Source of the DNA: Juglans regia
Taxonomy: Eukaryota > Streptophyta > Magnoliopsida > Fagales > Juglandaceae
NCBI RefSeq assembly: GCF_001411555.2
Contig: NC_049908.1
Coordinates: 29,905,964-29,969,963 of the forward strand
DNA: 64,000 nucleotides
Reading direction: 5' to 3'
Position numbers and translations under genes: made by a program. Shown piece by piece: positions 11,801-22,712 of this stretch; within the stretch, counting starts at the first letter, position 1, and each line of letters opens with the position of its first letter. The notes under the pieces were generated by a model. The model ran no database searches. It was not told the origin of the DNA and was given only the letters and a program-made list of their open reading frames with translations.

Positions 11801-14370
11801 ACCTTGAGGATGCTAATCAAGGAGGATCAAATAGTCAATGAATCATTATTCCAATATAGACATGTAAAGTTCTCATATTCTACAAATTATACCTGCCCCC
11901 TTTGTCTGTGATATATTACTGATAGGACCACTCAAGTAAACATCTGGAGAACCCTTGAGCATGCGTAGTAGGGAAGCCTCCGTCTTAGTGGCAAACAATG
12001 AGAAATAGTTAGTCTGCAACGTGCACTGATATGATCACAATCAATAAAGCAAGGGCATAGGCGACAGGATCCCACATTCTCTGAATACTCATCTGTGTGC
12101 CACCTTTTGACAAGAACTAATCAGAGAAGCTGATCTGTTAAAAATAAATGAAATGTTCAGAATAATAGAACCATAAAAAAATAGATAGACAAAGTGTGAG
12201 AATACAAAAAAAAACCCACAAAAATCTAAAAAGGCCAACCTGAGACAGAAAAATACTACAGAAAGGTATAGGTTAATGGGAGAAATCTCTATATGAGAAC
12301 TGACCACCTCTCTCCAGGCAATTTCATTTTCAGATCTCCTCCTGAGAATATTAGTTGAATCTTAGAGAAAGATGTAAAGGACGTTACTGCTCCACAGATG
12401 TGTTCTGGCCAGGGTTCGTCTATTTCGATACAAAAACCATGACTGTGTCTAGTTTGCGGGCCTAGGGTCTCCATTGGTAATCAAAAAATAAAAATAAGAA
12501 AAAATAGAGTCAACTTTTCTGATGGATCACAAATAGGAAAGGACTTGTACATAACCAGACAATAAAATCTCTCTTTCTTTGATAAATGGTAATAAATATA
12601 ACTCTTACACTGTCCAAATTCCATATGTCACTCATTGCACCATCTGGATCAACAAGGGCCCTCACAGCTGGACTCAGGGCAAGAGCCACAGCATTTCTTG
12701 CTTTATCATAAGTCTGCACATTAACAAAATTTGAAAACTAAGTAGATTATACCATCTACATTTTTGCCTTTGTGTTCCTTTCAATGCCCCACAAAAGTCA
12801 AAGTTAAGCTGGACAGACAGATACCCCAAAAAATGGAATACCTCAATGGACTGGAAACTGTGCCTGTGAAGGATAATAATTGGCCATGGCATGAAAATAT
12901 GGTGCAATAAAGGCAATAACAACTGCATAGTATGCACTACCTTAAGCTGATTCGTAGATAAAAAATGCACTAATGCCATGTAACGGTGCTCCAATTGAAA
13001 ATCTGAAATCAAGTTTTGCAGTTTTAAGTATAGCTATTAGCAAGACTGATCATGACCAAAAGCATTTTGCAGATAGGCGATTTTTAATTAGTAAGATTTA
13101 ATTTGGAAAAAACCTCAAACCTTACCACCAATTTGACCGCCTATGTTTATAAAAGTGTGAGCATGATCCATCACAAGTAAATTTTTATCTGCACCCACCT
13201 AAATCCAAGTATAGATACAAGAAAACTTATCAGAGACCAAAAACTGCTTCATGCTATTAACTCAACCGAGTTTTTAAATTATTAGAGTTTTTAAGTATAA
13301 AAAAAATAAATAAAGAAAGCAGACGTGGGGAGAAAAAATCATTTGTTTTAAGAATTCTCATGACTGCACAAAGTCCTGCATGTCCTGGGATTTGATCCCA
13401 ATACCTCCGGCCGAATTACAATGCTGCTCATCCAATACAATAGAGACCCTTCATAAGTGAACAGCAGTTCAAGTAAACTTTGAAAGATACAACTGTTTCG
13501 GGGAAAACAATAAATTGGTAGTCCAGAAAAGATGGAGTCGTTGCTTTGTAAGATAGAATCCGAACTCACAAGATCAAAGCCTACTTAGCAAACAAACTTT
13601 CGAATAAATGAACAACCAATTGCAAGAAAACTGCGCCAAAACCTCATCATCCGAACATACCCTCCGAATCACCAACCCCCACAAACTAAGTGAAAACTTA
13701 TTCAACCCGTCAATCCGGAAAAAAAAAAAAAAGAAGAAATAAATTCATCACCAAAAACAAAATACTAAGTCCAGAAAGCCAAAAAGCGGACATTTTCCAA
13801 CAAAATAACAAAAGAATGAAATTGAAATGAACGATTACCATTAATACTCATGTCAGAGACTTTGGTTTCCAAAGAGTCCAAGGAGCAGCAAACCGAGGCC
13901 CCTTGGCTCTTTACTCGGGCCACCGAACGCCTACCCAAGAGTAAGAACCCATCCGTATCGCAGCGGGGTCCGGTGACAGAAGTCCCCGGGGAAAGAGACC
14001 AAGAAGCTATAGCTGGAAACCAAAACTATAAATTTTCGTCTCCGTCTTTTGTCTCTTCACTAACTAGCGTTGAGTGGAGTAAGTTTGTATGGAAGGAAAC
14101 TAAAATTGCACAAGACGACGCGTTGGAGATAGAGAGAGTATCTGAGGTACGAGACTAGAGAGTCGCTTAGCCCTTCTACTTGGAAGTTAATGGGGGTTCT
14201 TAAGAAAGATTTATGTTCATGACTTAGCATCTGTGATGACTGAAGTGGTGGTTCCGCTTAACGATAATGCGCCAGAACTGGAAACTGGATTTTCCTCAAA
14301 AACAAAACGCTGGAAACTGGACAAAATAATTTTTTTTCTCTAGTTTATTACTTTTTTTTACGTGGATAAG

Positions 14371-14590
14371 GCTGAGTTTGGATCGAAAAAAATTCATTCT
14401 CAATTTATCTTATCTTATTATTATAAATTTTATAATTTTTATATAAAATATAATAAATAATTCAATTTTTTCAAATTTTAAAATAATAATAATATTAAAA
14501 AAAATATTTTAATAATATTTTATTTAATTTTTAATTTTTATATTAACTCATTTCATTTTAACTTATTATCTAAATCAAATCTAAATGATA
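14371..14590 (+). mobile_element. MITE family A, copy 1
   Basis: AT-rich element of about 200 bp. Core signature: ttatcttattattataa, then tataaaatataataaataa, then ttcaa...ttttcaaa, then aataataataatattaaaa, then aatattttat. Shared with 14752, 20224, 21168, 33995 and 43098. Confidence 0.75.
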
Positions 14591-14595
14591 TTTAC

Positions 14596-14740
14596 AAACG
14601 TAAAATACGTAAATATCGTTTAATTTAAAAAATATATATATATATAATTTATATGAAAAAAATTAATTTTTTAATAATAAATTTTATTTTTTAAATACGA
14701 TTATATAGTACTTACGTATTTTACGACTGTACCCAACATT
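14596..14740. mobile_element. MITE family B, copy 1 (long imperfect TIRs)
   Basis: The left end acaaacgtaaaatacgtaaa is an imperfect inverted copy of the right end (complement reads acagtcgtaaaatacgtaag). The interior is AT-only and includes an aattaattttttaataa core. A second full copy is at 57478-57640 and a partial copy lies near 23325-23395. Confidence 0.7.
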
Positions 14741-14751
14741 CCTCATATATA

Positions 14752-14973
14752 GAAGTGGTTTAGATTCAGAGATGAGTTGAGATAGATTGAGATGATTTGT
14801 AAATAGTAAAATAAAAATTATATTATTTATTATATTTTATGTAAAAATTTAAAAAAATTGTTTTAAAATTTGAAAAAGTTGAATTATTTATTATATTTTA
14901 TATAAAAAATTAAAAAAATTATAATGATGAAATGATGTGAATTAAAATAATTTACGAATACAAACGAGACCAT
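14752..14973 (-). mobile_element. MITE family A, copy 2 (reverse orientation)
   Basis: Same family as 14371-14590 but inverted: gagatgagttgagatagatt..., aattatttattatattttat (twice), ...ataatgatgaaatgatgtg. It lies between the ZDS pseudogene and the LTO1 promoter. Confidence 0.72.
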
Positions 14974-15159
14974 AATAATATACATCAAAGACGGACCAAA
15001 GAATAATATACATCAAAGACGGACTAAAGTTATTTCATATTTGGGCCTGAATGGGCTAAAGCTTACATTGGGCTACCACTCAAGTCATCGGGCTAACTTC
15101 AATGGCCATCTTATTCAGATCTGTGCGAATCGTCACTGAGCTCTAATTTCCATTCAGCA

Positions 15160-17069
15160 ATGGTGGCGAGTATGCTGAGCTTATCGGCTCCTCCGTTCTT
15201 GTCTCGATGTCCGCTTCGTTCCGCTTCCTGTTTCTCCCATGGCAGAATTGATTTCTCGAAGCACCGTTGGGGTGCTCGGAGACTGCTTGTTCTTCCCGTC
15301 AAGTGCTTATCTTCGGAGCCGAGTCAAGATGCCGAATCGGAAGCTGAAACGACGACGCCTGCTTCTTCTTCTTCTTCTTCGAGTAATTTGACGTACAAAT
15401 GGTATGTGGGGCTTGGAGCTATAGGTTTTGTTGAGACCACGTACTTGACGTACCTCAAGCTCACCAATTCCGATGCATTTTGCCCGATTGGAGGCGGCAC
15501 TTGCGGCAACATCCTCAATAGCGATTATGCTGTAGTTTTTGGTATACTTTTTTCATTTTTTTGAGATTATTATCTACTTTTTCTGTAGAGCATACTTGTC
15601 TTTCATTCAATCCGATAATTATATGAACTCAATCAAATGGGTTTATACGTTTTCTGTTGATGGTGAGCAACCAATAACTTGAAGAGTTAACTATAACTGA
15701 CTGAGATTTTCTTTGCGTATGAAATCTCATTTTTTGTATTGAGAAGATGCTTTATTTGACTGGATAACTGCATATGGATTACATTGCAGGTTATATGTTT
15801 GACAGAGAGTTTCAATCCTTTTGCATTTGCCAGGTGTTCCTCTTCCACTGATAGGGATGGCTGCATATGGATTAGTTGCATCACTTGGTCTACAGTTGAC
15901 AAGAAAGAACTTGCCCTTTGGAATGGACGAATCTAATGGTCGTTTAATTTTACTTGGAAGCACTACCTCGATGGCAGCTGCCAGTGCATATTTCTTATAC
16001 CTTCTGGGCACAAAATTTTCAGGAGTATCATGCTCATACTGTCTAATGTCAGCATTATTGTCGTTCAGCTTATTTTTTATCACTCTAAAGGTGTGTCCTT
16101 ATATTCCTTTCTTTTCCGTTTCATTACTTTCCTTATTTGGTTGCTGAAATTACTTGTAAAAAGATAGTAGCATGTTTTGACGGTTTGTTTTGCAGGAGTT
16201 TAGATTGGAAGAAATACAAAAAGTGGTGGGTTTACAGCTATGTATAGCTAGCTTGGTATTTGTTACGCTAAACACTTCATACCGTGCTTCTCTACCTATC
16301 TCCTCAAGGTGATGATTTTATTTAAATATTCCAGGCGTGTTTATTAATTAAATGAGCATGTTTGGTCCCTTTATTTTTTTTTTTCTGTTCCCTCAATTCT
16401 TGGAGCTGCAATGAGTACATTTTGTACTCGGTCAGAAATATCATGAGAAGAATTAGCAAAATGGCGGCTTTTTATCCATCTCCTCTTTTTTTTTTTTTAA
16501 TTGGTAAACAAAATTTTATTTATCATAAAATAGACAGTCCCGAGTATATCTCCTCTTCAGTACTATCTACCCATATTTTATTCTTTTGTTTCTTTTAACC
16601 CCTTTAACTGCATGAGATGTCAAGAAGTCCAGTTGCTTTAGACAAAGGGCAAGTCGGGTCTTTTTTTCAATGGACTTCTATTCCCCAATTGGTAGAGTTT
16701 TTTTGTTCTCTTTAAACTGCATTGCCAAAAATATGTTTCATCCGGGTTCTGGCCCGGGAACCCGGTTTTTTTTTTTGTATGATCTTTTTATTTGTATACC
16801 CAGTTTTTTTTTTTTTAGAATAAGTCATTTCATTTGTATACAAATAAAAAGATCATACAAAAAAAAAATGGCTGAGGCCAGGCTCTTTTTTTTTTAGAAT
16901 AAGTCATTTCATTTTAATACAAATAAAAAGATCATATGAAAAAAAATGGCTGAGGCCAGGCTCGTTCTTGTCTATGCATTTCCTTCTAGCTTTCCTATTG
17001 GATCTCCCCCTTACGGTGAGAATTAATTTATTCATGTTAGCCCCTTGATTTTTTTAATATTTGCTTTGT

Positions 17070-17116
<47 letters not shown>

Positions 17117-19683
17117 TATTCAAACCATCTATGAATTATTTGTAAGCTTTAGATTAACCAGTAGTTCTAGATCTATATTACTATTTGATGCCTGAAAAAA
17201 GCTCAACTCATCGAGCATTGAACCGCTAGGCTGGTTTTCATGAGATTAACTTCTTCTAAAATGTGTACTTTATAAGATTTTCATGAGTTTCTCCATTCAG
17301 TTGCTAGAAAGGAAAAACGAAAAAGAAAAAGAAAACAGAAACATCAAAACATTCAAATCAAGGAAAAAAAAAAAAAAAAAGGAACCGGATTTTTCTATTC
17401 GGGTACCGGCCTGGGTTTGATCCGGGCCGGAACCTGTAACCAGAACCCGGTTATGCGGGTTCCGGATGAACAGGCCTATATGAGGCCATCCTATGTTGTT
17501 TGGGCCAATTCTTAATGAACTTGTTGAATCCAACATTTCAGTCTTATGTGAGCCTACTGGTAGATTGAAATTTTGTCAAGGTAAAAGAAACATATGACAC
17601 ACGCTTATAAAAAAAAGCAGAAAGATATGGCATAAAAGGATCCGTGTAGCTGAACCTAATCAGTTGGGGATTAACTTGGTTGGGTTGTGGAAAAGGTTGA
17701 ATTGTGGAACAGAACTGATGTCTTGAATGATTGTTCCACATTTTATTATTTATATAAAGGAAAGAGATTCTATTCAAAAGTACTCAATGAAAACAATAAG
17801 GTGTGGATACGCTTCTTGCTGGCAGTCTTACTGTTTTTTTATTTAGGTGACTGCAGCCCCTCTTTGTGTAAGGAAGTAACTAAGGTTATATTGTGACTAA
17901 CATAGTAAATTCTCCATTGCTAGGGGAATGATATTTTACTTGTTATCTAGCCTAGTATATCAAGAATACTTAATTTCTTTAGTCAAGATGTCAGCTATTA
18001 ATTGTAAATGAGATCTAAGAGCTGTTTGTCTGAAGTGCTTGCTTTTACTGGGAGATCTCAAGTTGTACGGATTTGTTGTCACTTGTTTCCTTGTTTAGAT
18101 GTTTGATTATTATTAAGTACATGAATTAAAAAGCATGTTCTCCCCTTGTCCAGATAAATTACTTGCTCTAATTTCTTTATCTTTTCCTGTTTATATCTAC
18201 ATTTACAGCCTGGTTGAAGTTGACCTGCCATACTTTTCAACTGAGATCACAACAACATCGAGTCCTTTTGCTCTTTCTCTTGCAAAACATCTGCACTCCA
18301 TAGGTGCTAAAATGTATGGGGCTTTCTGGTGTTCACATTGTTTAGAACAAAAACAGGTAAATTTAGCTTCATTTTTTATTTACCAAAAACTCAAGTTGAA
18401 ATGCAGGATCTTGTTGTAAAAGGGTGTTAAAGAATATTAGGGCTTCCTCTTCAGCCTCTCTCCCGGGTTATCTAGAATTTTGAAAGAAATTTTGAGCATT
18501 TAATGTAGATCCTCAGTGCTGATTTTAAAAGTCCAAAAAGGAGTGCTGATGATTTCTACTCACAAGTCCTCGTAGTGGCTAATTTTTCCTTTCTATTTTT
18601 TTTCGAGTGTCAAGTTCTTATGGATACAACCAGAATTCTTTTGTAGGGAGGGCATCTTTGAAATCATTGCTTGATTCTGAGCAGCTCTTCAAAACTCAGA
18701 TCTGTAGGATTGTAAAAACTTAAGAATCAAGATAATCAATGCATGTCTCATTTCTTTGTGAAATTCTTCTTCCCTCTCCTACCAACCTCTCTCAGTATCC
18801 TCAAACGGCACTGGGTACTTGTCCATCACCCTGGCTTTCTGTGATTGACTTTAATTCGGTGAGCTTGAATCCCACTTCTGATTCAGGTAGCCAAATGGAC
18901 CTCATTAGTTTAGTGGGATATCCAGATTAGTAATGCTTATTTTAGGAAGAACTAGAAATGAATGATGTTTGCAGAAACATAATCACCTTTGGTCTGCTAC
19001 CAATCAGTTTTGCATGCCTTTGCATTTATCTGCCATACCTCTTGATTTGAATGACAATATGTTAACTGTGTTACTTGTATCATTTGCTTTGTGTTATTCA
19101 TACAGATGTTTGGATTGGAGGCAGCAAAGCTGTTGGACTACGTGGAATGTTTCCCTGATGGATTTAGGAAAGGAACAGCAATGAACAAGGCATGTTCAGA
19201 TGCTGGAATTGAAGGTTTCCCGATGTGGGTGATTAATGGTCAGGTGAGGAAGCCTGTTTCTTGAGTCAGTTGATTTATGGGGTATTAACAAAATAATGCC
19301 TATTTATTACAATAATACAGCAGTAATGAACCTCTCCCACTTCTTGACCATAGATGGCATCATTTTAAAGAGGCTTCTCTCCTGTAAATAATTCCTTTGG
19401 AAACTGGTCTACTAATGCTGAGTACATAGAGGAGAGTAGGCTTGATGCCCAATTTTTTAAGATTCTCTTTAGTTGCCATGGTTCTAGAACAAATGATACC
19501 GATGTTATCAGCTTTCTGCGATCTCACTTATGACTAGCATCACATTTCCGTCAAATTTCACTTCTTTTATTTTCACTCAGCAAAACATATATTTGTCTGC
19601 AGGCTTTGAGTGGTGAACAAGAATTGTTAGAGCTGGCTCGGGCATCAGGGCTCAAGTATGATAATTCTAGTCAACTCACTTAG
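15160..19683 (+). CDS. LTO1: LTO1-like thylakoid VKOR/thioredoxin-fusion thiol oxidoreductase
   Basis: Six exons join in phase to 372 aa: 15160-15541, 15834-16090, 16196-16308, 18209-18356, 19106-19243, 19603-19683. All junctions are GT-AG. Residues 1-50 are Ser/Arg-rich like a plastid transit peptide. A four-helix VKOR domain follows with the conserved pair C108/C115 and the CxxC site C194-S-Y-C197. The C-terminal thioredoxin-like domain has W-C292-S-H-C295 plus C315 and C329. This Cys layout is that of Arabidopsis LTO1 (At4g35760), a thylakoid-membrane protein that forms disulfides in lumenal proteins and is needed for photosystem II assembly. No lesion is seen. The ATG at 15160 is the first in the open frame and is followed directly by the transit-like sequence. 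Intron 3 (1.9 kb) is full of repeats. The next gene upstream, a ZDS pseudogene, is unrelated. Confidence 0.95.
16806..16963. repeat. 79-bp direct duplication with internal palindrome
   Basis: Two copies of a T-run followed by agaataagtcatttcatt...aaataaaaagatcata...atggctgaggccaggctc, at about 16806 and 16885. In addition, gtatgatctttttatttgtatac at 16777 is an exact inverted match of the first copy's interior near 16837-16859, so a hairpin is possible. It lies within LTO1 intron 3. Confidence 0.85.
17073..17119. repeat. (TA)n microsatellite
   Basis: Nearly uninterrupted TA dinucleotides over about 45 bp in LTO1 intron 3. Confidence 0.95.
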
Positions 19684-20223
19684 ATCAATGGATTGTGGTT
19701 GTATCGTAGCACTTGTACAGTATATAGATGACTTGTCACTACAAAACATACAATGTTCCCTATTGAATACGACCTCAGGGGCCCATAAATGACAGATATG
19801 TTAGAAGAATCATCTAAGTGGGGGGGGAACCGAAGCCAGTGTGGGAATATGTTTTTGTATCTGGCGTTATCTAATGTTTTTGCATTGATATTGCCAACCA
19901 TCAAAAGAAGGTAAACTTGGACTGAAATTTGTAGGGCTTTACCCCCAATGGGGGAGCCCTTCCAGAAATTCTCGAAGGCCTGAGCCAAACCCAGGCCTAA
20001 GAGGGGGTTTGGAAATAGTTTTCAACCAGCAATAGACGCGCCTCGGTTAGTACCTCACTAGCTGCGTCATTGCCCCAAGCGCAAAGATGTTTTGCTTTCC
20101 AACCTTAGCTTTGATTTTGTATCCAACTCGGCCATCACCTGGTTTCCCTCCTTTTCCATGTGGGACTCTAACTAAATGCTGAAAATTAACGCACTCGTCT
20201 CTCTCTCGTCCTCTCATTTTTAG
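19684..20223. other. 3' flank of LTO1
   Basis: No gene seen. A GC-rich hairpin-capable stretch (gggctttacccccaatgggggagccc) occurs at about 19934-19959. It could form a stem in the 3' UTR or readthrough transcript, but no function can be assigned. Confidence 0.4.
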
Positions 20224-20395
20224 GCGTGTTTTGGATAGTGAATTGAGATTAGATAAATTATGATAAAAGTTAAAATATTATTTTTAATAATATTATTATT
20301 TTATGATTTAAAAAAATTAAATTATTTATTATATTTTATATAAAAATTTAAAAAAATTATAATAATAAAATAAAATAAGAAAGATGAAATAAAAT
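20224..20395 (-). mobile_element. MITE family A, copy 3
   Basis: Reverse-orientation copy: gtgaattgagattagataaa..., aataatattattattttat, aattatttattatattttat. Confidence 0.7.
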
Positions 20396-20400
20396 ACTTC

Positions 20401-20547
20401 GTCCGTATCCATAGTTGATCTGAAGAATAGTATGACTATGAATGCATAATAGACTAGACGGGGTGTATGAAAAGAAAGAAAAACAGTTTTGTCCGTATCC
20501 ATAGTTCCTTGGAATAGTATCAATGCATAATAGTCTAGACAGGGTGT
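20401..20547. repeat. Imperfect tandem duplication, about 89 bp
   Basis: gtccgtatccatagtt...aatgcataatag(a/t)ctagac(g/a)gggtgta occurs at about 20401 and 20490, with a 10-bp indel difference. It lies between a MITE and a hAT element. Confidence 0.8.
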
Positions 20548-20555
20548 AAGAAAAG

Positions 20556-21140
20556 TAGGGCTGAAAATCGATGGGTTCGGCGTAGTTTCGGTGCCAAACC
20601 GACGCCGAACCGATGTCTGCCATGAGATGAAAAATCGATATTATCGGTCTCGGCGCAGTGTGGTTCAGTTCCTCGGTCTGCCGTTGACGTCTCTGTCACG
20701 GAGGAGGGATGTGCTGCCGTTTACTATGAGAGAGTATAAGAGAGTTGTAGGTGAAATGGAGGAAGGAAGAAGACGCGGGGAAGAAGAAGAAGAGGGGCGA
20801 GGGGCAATTAAATCCATTTTGAAACGACGCCGAGCCAAACGGCGCCGTTCCATATGTTTTTTTTTTTAAGTTCAAAGGGAAAAATGACGCCGTTTCACTT
20901 ATTTAAGTGAAACGGTGTCGTTTTATATAAGAAAAATATTGTAAAAAAATATATATATAAGATGTCGGCCGGTTCGTCGGTTTAGACCGAAATTGAACCG
21001 CAGACCGAACCGGTCGACGTCGGTTTCCTTAATTTCCTACTGCTGGCCGACCGGTTCTCTGCCGGTTTCGGCCGGTTCCTGAATTCGACGGTCGGTCTGA
21101 GTCGGCGGCAGTCGGTCCGGCCGGTTTGTGTACAGCCCTA
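20556..21140. mobile_element. Non-autonomous hAT-type transposon, 585 bp
   Basis: The ends are inverted: TAGGGCTG at the left and CAGCCCTA at the right. A perfect 8-bp target-site duplication, aagaaaag, lies at 20548-20555 and 21141-21148; 8 bp is diagnostic of the hAT superfamily. Subterminal regions are dense in ccggttcggt-like motifs on both sides, as expected for transposase-binding repeats. The interior holds a GA-rich tract and an imperfect palindrome (acgccgtttcacttat paired with ataagtgaaacggtgt) near 20886-20921. There is no coding capacity for a transposase. Confidence 0.93.
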
Positions 21141-21167
21141 AAGAAAAGAATGAAAAACACGTAGGCC

Positions 21168-21350
21168 TAGTTTGCTTTTAAAATTAAATTTTAAAATTTT
21201 AAAATTTTTACATCTTATTATTATAATTTTTTAAAATTTTTATATAAAATAAAATTAAAAATTAAAAATTTTTAAATATTAAAAAATATATTTTAATAAT
21301 AATTTTTTTAATTTTTTAATTTTAATTTTAACTCATTATTTATAAAAATA
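21168..21350 (+). mobile_element. MITE family A, degenerate copy 4
   Basis: AT-rich, with acatcttattattataat, tataaaataaaattaaaa, and a final ttttaactcattattt. It is the most diverged copy in the window. It ends about 170 bp before the F-box ATG, so it may lie in that gene's promoter. Confidence 0.55.
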
Positions 21351-21521
21351 AAAAAGCTTCTTCTGTGACAAATCTTGGAGTTGGAGCCAAAATCCATTCT
21401 AGTAATAGAAAAAAATAAAATTGAAAAAGAAAAGTCAAAATAAGGAGTCGAAAAACAACACAAAGCGGAGAGAAGAAGAAGAAAGGACTTTCCTAATTGG
21501 ATCAGTGGTTGCTGCGTCGAC

Positions 21522-22712
21522 ATGGTAAGTCAAGCTGCAGAGATTATGGGAGAGAGAGTGGTGGACTGGTCGGATTTTCCAAAGGAACTATGGTCACCGA
21601 TCGGCAAAAGCCTCGACACCGGCATCGATGTTCTCCGATTTCGCAGCGTCTGTAGCTCATGGCGTTCCTCTATCCCTCCCTCTCACCCCAACTCTCCTCG
21701 CTTCCCTTTTCAATTTCCTCACCCTTACGATGCCTTTCCAACTCATCTCTGCCAGAGTACTATATACTGTATTCAACCTTTAGATTCTTCTTCAACTTCA
21801 ACTGCTGCAACTTCTTCGCATATTAAGGGCTACTTGATCAAGGTTCAGGAGTCAGCTTCAGGCAAGTTGCGTCTTCTAGAGCCACTCGCCAGCTATCCTA
21901 TCCGTTCGTATCCTCGTAATACAAAGACTTTGAACTTGCTCAACTTTCGGATCGTCGAGATAACTAAAGCGTACACGCTTCGATTTGGTTCTTTCGGACG
22001 CGCCGTGGTCGAAGATGAACGAAGATATCGTCACAGATCTGTTCCTGGCGTGAATAAAGTAGTGATGTTTCCCAACTCCACATGGACTAATGCAGAAGGG
22101 TGTGCAATTTTTGTGATTTTTCTCGATGGGAAGTTGGGCTTTGCAAAATATGGGGAGGACAAGCTGACCTTTGTAGATGATCATAGATCTGACTACGATG
22201 ATATAATTGTTTATAAGGGTCAATTCTATGTTGTGGATAGATTGGGAGTAGTTTTTTGGATTGAATGCTCGTCCCTGAAGTTGGTACAGTTCTCACCTCC
22301 ACTTTGTGGATTGGGTAGCCGGAAGCATTTGGTGGAGTCATGTGGAGCTCTTTATGTTGTTGATGAATACTTATACAAGGAACGAGGTAGAATGGAGGGT
22401 AACAGATCTTATTTTAACAGACGACGGGAACTTCACAATACAATTGATTTCAAAGTGTACAAGTTGGATGAAGAGTGGGGTCAATGGGTTTTGGTCAAAA
22501 GCTTGGGCGACAGAGCATTTATTCTGGGTAGTGATTGTACTTTCTCTGTTTCGGCTCAAGAATTTGTTGGATGTAAACGGAATCGCATTTACTTCATGGA
22601 ACTTGAAGAAAGTCGTGCTTTCAATCTAGAGGATCACTGCATTGCTGATTTAGCATTTTCCCCAGATCCCCCAAGTTGGCTTTGCGCTACTAATCTCCAT
22701 GAATGTAAGTAG
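21522..22712 (+). CDS. SKIP23-like F-box protein with DUF295 (KIB) domain
   Basis: Intact single exon, 396 aa. The N-terminal F-box is at about residues 14-58 (D-W-S-D-F-P-K-E-L-W, I-G-K-S-L, V-L-R-F-R-S-V-C-S-S-W-R-S). A propeller-like repeat region follows. The C-terminal DUF295 signature is at about residues 270-390 (K-V-Y-K-L-D-E-E-W-G-Q-W, L-G-D-R-A-F-I-L-G, then C-K-R-N-R-I-Y-F). Proteins of this class act as substrate receptors of SCF ubiquitin ligases through SKP1/ASK binding. The target is unknown. The ATG at 21522 was chosen because it is first in the frame; a second ATG at 21546 (M-G-E-R-V-V-D-W) fits the family start equally well. DUF295 F-box genes expand rapidly in plants, so orthology should not be assumed. 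Confidence 0.93.
   Translation: MVSQAAEIMGERVVDWSDFPKELWSPIGKSLDTGIDVLRFRSVCSSWRSSIPPSHPNSPRFPFQFPHPYDAFPTHLCQSTIYCIQPLDSSSTSTAATSSHIKGYLIKVQESASGKLRLLEPLASYPIRSYPRNTKTLNLLNFRIVEITKAYTLRFGSFGRAVVEDERRYRHRSVPGVNKVVMFPNSTWTNAEGCAIFVIFLDGKLGFAKYGEDKLTFVDDHRSDYDDIIVYKGQFYVVDRLGVVFWIECSSLKLVQFSPPLCGLGSRKHLVESCGALYVVDEYLYKERGRMEGNRSYFNRRRELHNTIDFKVYKLDEEWGQWVLVKSLGDRAFILGSDCTFSVSAQEFVGCKRNRIYFMELEESRAFNLEDHCIADLAFSPDPPSWLCATNLHECK

Larger units (their letters stand above)
6541..14000 (-). pseudogene. ZDS: Zeta-carotene desaturase pseudogene (introns retained)
   Basis: Fragments match plant ZDS (plastid carotenoid desaturase, FAD-dependent) in gene order on the minus strand: a plastid-leader end S-L-D-S-L-E-T-K-V-S-D-M-S-I-N at 13839-13890; V-G-A-D-K-N-L-L-V at 13126-13198; L-D-F-R-F-S-I-G-A-P-L-H-G-I near 12960-13015; [11 protein letters not shown] at 12610-12716; a W-D-P-V-A-Y-A-L exon near 11900-12130; [12 protein letters not shown] near 10670-10712; an exon ending L-Q-D-L-E-R-S-R at 10411-10570; [12 protein letters not shown] near 10168-10295; D-P-Y-M-P-L-P-N-D near 8920; N-F-F-L-A-G-S-Y near 7520; [10 protein letters not shown] near 6700. 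Lesions: the Rossmann-fold exon is absent; the acceptor at about 13012 reads AA instead of AG; a T is inserted in the A-F-L run; D-W has become D-stop; a base is lost in A-L-G-F; there are stops near the C-terminus. Retained introns make it a decayed segmental copy, not a processed one. A functional ZDS is expected elsewhere in the genome. Confidence 0.92.
16734..17478. mobile_element. Possible hAT-like relic in LTO1 intron 3
   Basis: GC-rich ends of related sequence sit in opposite orientations around an AT-rich interior: ttcatccgggttctggcccg at 16738 and, on the complement of 17390-17478, a run beginning with taggcctgttcatccgg and containing aaccgggttctgg. The interior has long T/A runs, a 79-bp direct duplication and a TA microsatellite. 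I found no clear 8-bp target duplication, so the boundaries are tentative. Confidence 0.45.

Noticed and set aside
11176..11911. Several 67-94-aa plus-strand open frames
   Set aside because: They arise from the 154-bp tandem array in a ZDS intron.
12289..12474. 61-aa minus-strand open frame inside the ZDS region
   Set aside because: It falls in the intron between two ZDS exons that are adjacent in the protein, and has no recognised domain.
13850..14158. 102-aa plus-strand open frame
   Set aside because: It is antisense to the ZDS pseudogene's first exon and promoter, which read clearly on the minus strand.
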